NCBI GenBank assembly: GCA_030430725.1
Contig: JAUIKP010000178.1
Span: 1-6,787 of the forward strand
Direction: 5' to 3'
Length of the DNA stretch: 6,787 nucleotides
From: Nitrospiria bacterium
GTDB lineage: Bacteria > Nitrospirota > Nitrospiria > Nitrospirales > UBA8639
The notes under the pieces: model-generated
The model's database searches: none
Seen by the model: the letters and a program-made list of their open reading frames with translations, nothing else
What the model was told of the DNA's origin: nothing
Position numbers and translations under genes: made by a program
In this document: positions 6,299-6,787 of the stretch, one piece after another
Numbering within the stretch: the first letter of the stretch is position 1
Layout: the number at the start of each line of letters is the position of its first letter

Positions 6299-6317
6299 CT
6301 CCTCAGAGGTTGAGGAG
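6299..6317 (+). promoter_or_regulatory. Hairpin enclosing the proposed TTG start of the channel gene
   Basis: CTCCTC (6299-6304) is the exact reverse complement of GAGGAG (6312-6317), with a 7-base loop that contains AGAGG and the first two bases of the TTG codon (6310-6312). In the mRNA this 6-bp stem would cover the start. It may limit initiation, or suggest that translation really starts elsewhere. Confidence 0.3.
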
Positions 6318-6787
6318 AGTTTTTCCCATTTTGCCTACCTTTATTGTGTTGTGGACCATGATCGCAAGTGTCGGTCCTCTGCCGGCTTTAGCCCAACAAC
6401 TTCCTCTTCTGCAAGAGCAGGCCAAGACAAAATCAGATGATGAAATGGTCCTTCCACCGATTCTGTCTCCCACCGCGCCAGTCATACTTGATGGGGAAAG
6501 TCTCTTTCAGGTCCGCGGCGTGTCGGCCTTTCCCGCAGAGGAACGCGCTCGAAGGATTTCCGAACGCATTGATGAGTTTGCCTCCGACATGAATCGCTCC
6601 ATTCAATCGTTGCGATTGGTTGAAGAAAAGGACATCACCATGATTTTCGCAGGTGACCAGCCAATAGCGGGGGTGACCGATGCCGACGGTCGGCTGGAAG
6701 ATGGAGTGGACCGGGGAGTCCTGGCTCGGATCTACCTTAAACGGATCGAGGAAGCCGTGGAAGCCCACAGGGAGACACGCAAACCCA
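6310..6787 (+). CDS. MscS-type mechanosensitive ion channel, N-terminal part, cut by the window end
   Basis: The first 159 residues are visible, all before the membrane domain. The TTG start at 6310 gives a textbook signal peptide: basic MRRV, a hydrophobic core, then PLPALA before QQ (cut near residue 28). A poorly conserved stretch is followed from about residue 58 by a segment I recognise from the exported N-terminal domain of many MscS-family channels: VILDGESLFQVRGVSAF, then PAEERARRISERI, then LRLVEEKDITMIFAGDQPIAGVTDADG and a helix RGVLARIYLKRIEEAVEAHRE. Known: these proteins open under membrane tension and release solutes during hypo-osmotic shock; the N-terminal domain lies in the periplasm. 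The frame is open back to 6136 but has no ATG before 6358; TTG 6331 (GGAG 13 bases upstream) and TTG 6256 are alternatives. The pore sequence lies beyond the window, so the family rests on the N-terminal pattern only. Confidence 0.75.
   Translation, partial: MRRVFPILPTFIVLWTMIASVGPLPALAQQLPLLQEQAKTKSDDEMVLPPILSPTAPVILDGESLFQVRGVSAFPAEERARRISERIDEFASDMNRSIQSLRLVEEKDITMIFAGDQPIAGVTDADGRLEDGVDRGVLARIYLKRIEEAVEAHRETRKP

Larger units (their letters stand above)
5851..6309. other. Gap with a hairpin, an MlaA-tail fossil and a possible promoter, no intact gene
   Basis: Between the operon end and the channel gene there is no intact gene. The stretch holds the inverted repeat at 5852-5885, the MlaA C-terminal remnant (about 5930-6094), a small inverted repeat (CGGTT 6100-6104, AACCG 6111-6115, no T run) and AT-rich DNA at 6241-6300 that could carry the channel promoter. 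Beyond the remnant I see nothing protein-like. Confidence 0.55.

Noticed and set aside
1..6787. CRISPR array, tRNA, rRNA, insertion sequence or attachment site
   Set aside because: I found no regularly spaced direct repeats, no cloverleaf with a CCA-like end, no transposase motifs and no long terminal inverted repeats.

Overview
The window looks like chromosomal DNA from a Gram-negative bacterium with an outer membrane, most likely a member of the Nitrospirota (Nitrospira-like). This rests on recognising an alginate-export-family outer-membrane protein, an MlaA domain and an MscS-type channel N-terminus of the kind I associate with those genomes, together with moderate GC. No marker gene is present, so the taxonomy is inference. 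Every supported gene is on the + strand and every intact one starts with an export signal.

Layout: (1) Bases 2-1405 hold the wreck of an alginate-export (AlgE-like) beta-barrel gene, entering from the left edge and broken by at least two in-frame stops and four or more frameshifts, including a 4-bp tandem duplication. (2) Bases 1406-1802 hold no gene but contain a good sigma70-like promoter and, at the end, a strong Shine-Dalgarno unusually close to the next start. (3) Bases 1803-4079 encode a 758-residue exported protein that joins an alpha/beta-hydrolase domain (Ser-Asp-His triad visible) to a C-terminal MlaA/VacJ phospholipid-transport domain; it lacks the lipobox usual for MlaA. (4) Bases 4131-4760 encode a secreted Ig-like protein. 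(5) Bases 4813-5850 encode a secreted all-helical protein built from about eight units of a degenerate helical repeat. (6) Bases 5851-6309 are mostly non-coding but hold a decayed copy of the MlaA C-terminal tail (about 5930-6094). (7) From 6310 to the right edge runs the N-terminus of an MscS-type mechanosensitive channel.

Genes 3-5 are about 50 bp apart in the same direction with no visible terminator between them, so they probably form one transcription unit led by the hydrolase-MlaA fusion. The reasonable but untested reading is an envelope-lipid handling unit: a hydrolase tethered to an outer-membrane lipid channel plus two exported partners of unknown role. The most interesting points are the fusion itself, the unrecognised helical-repeat protein beside it, and the MlaA tail fossil downstream, which implies that there was once a second MlaA-type copy.
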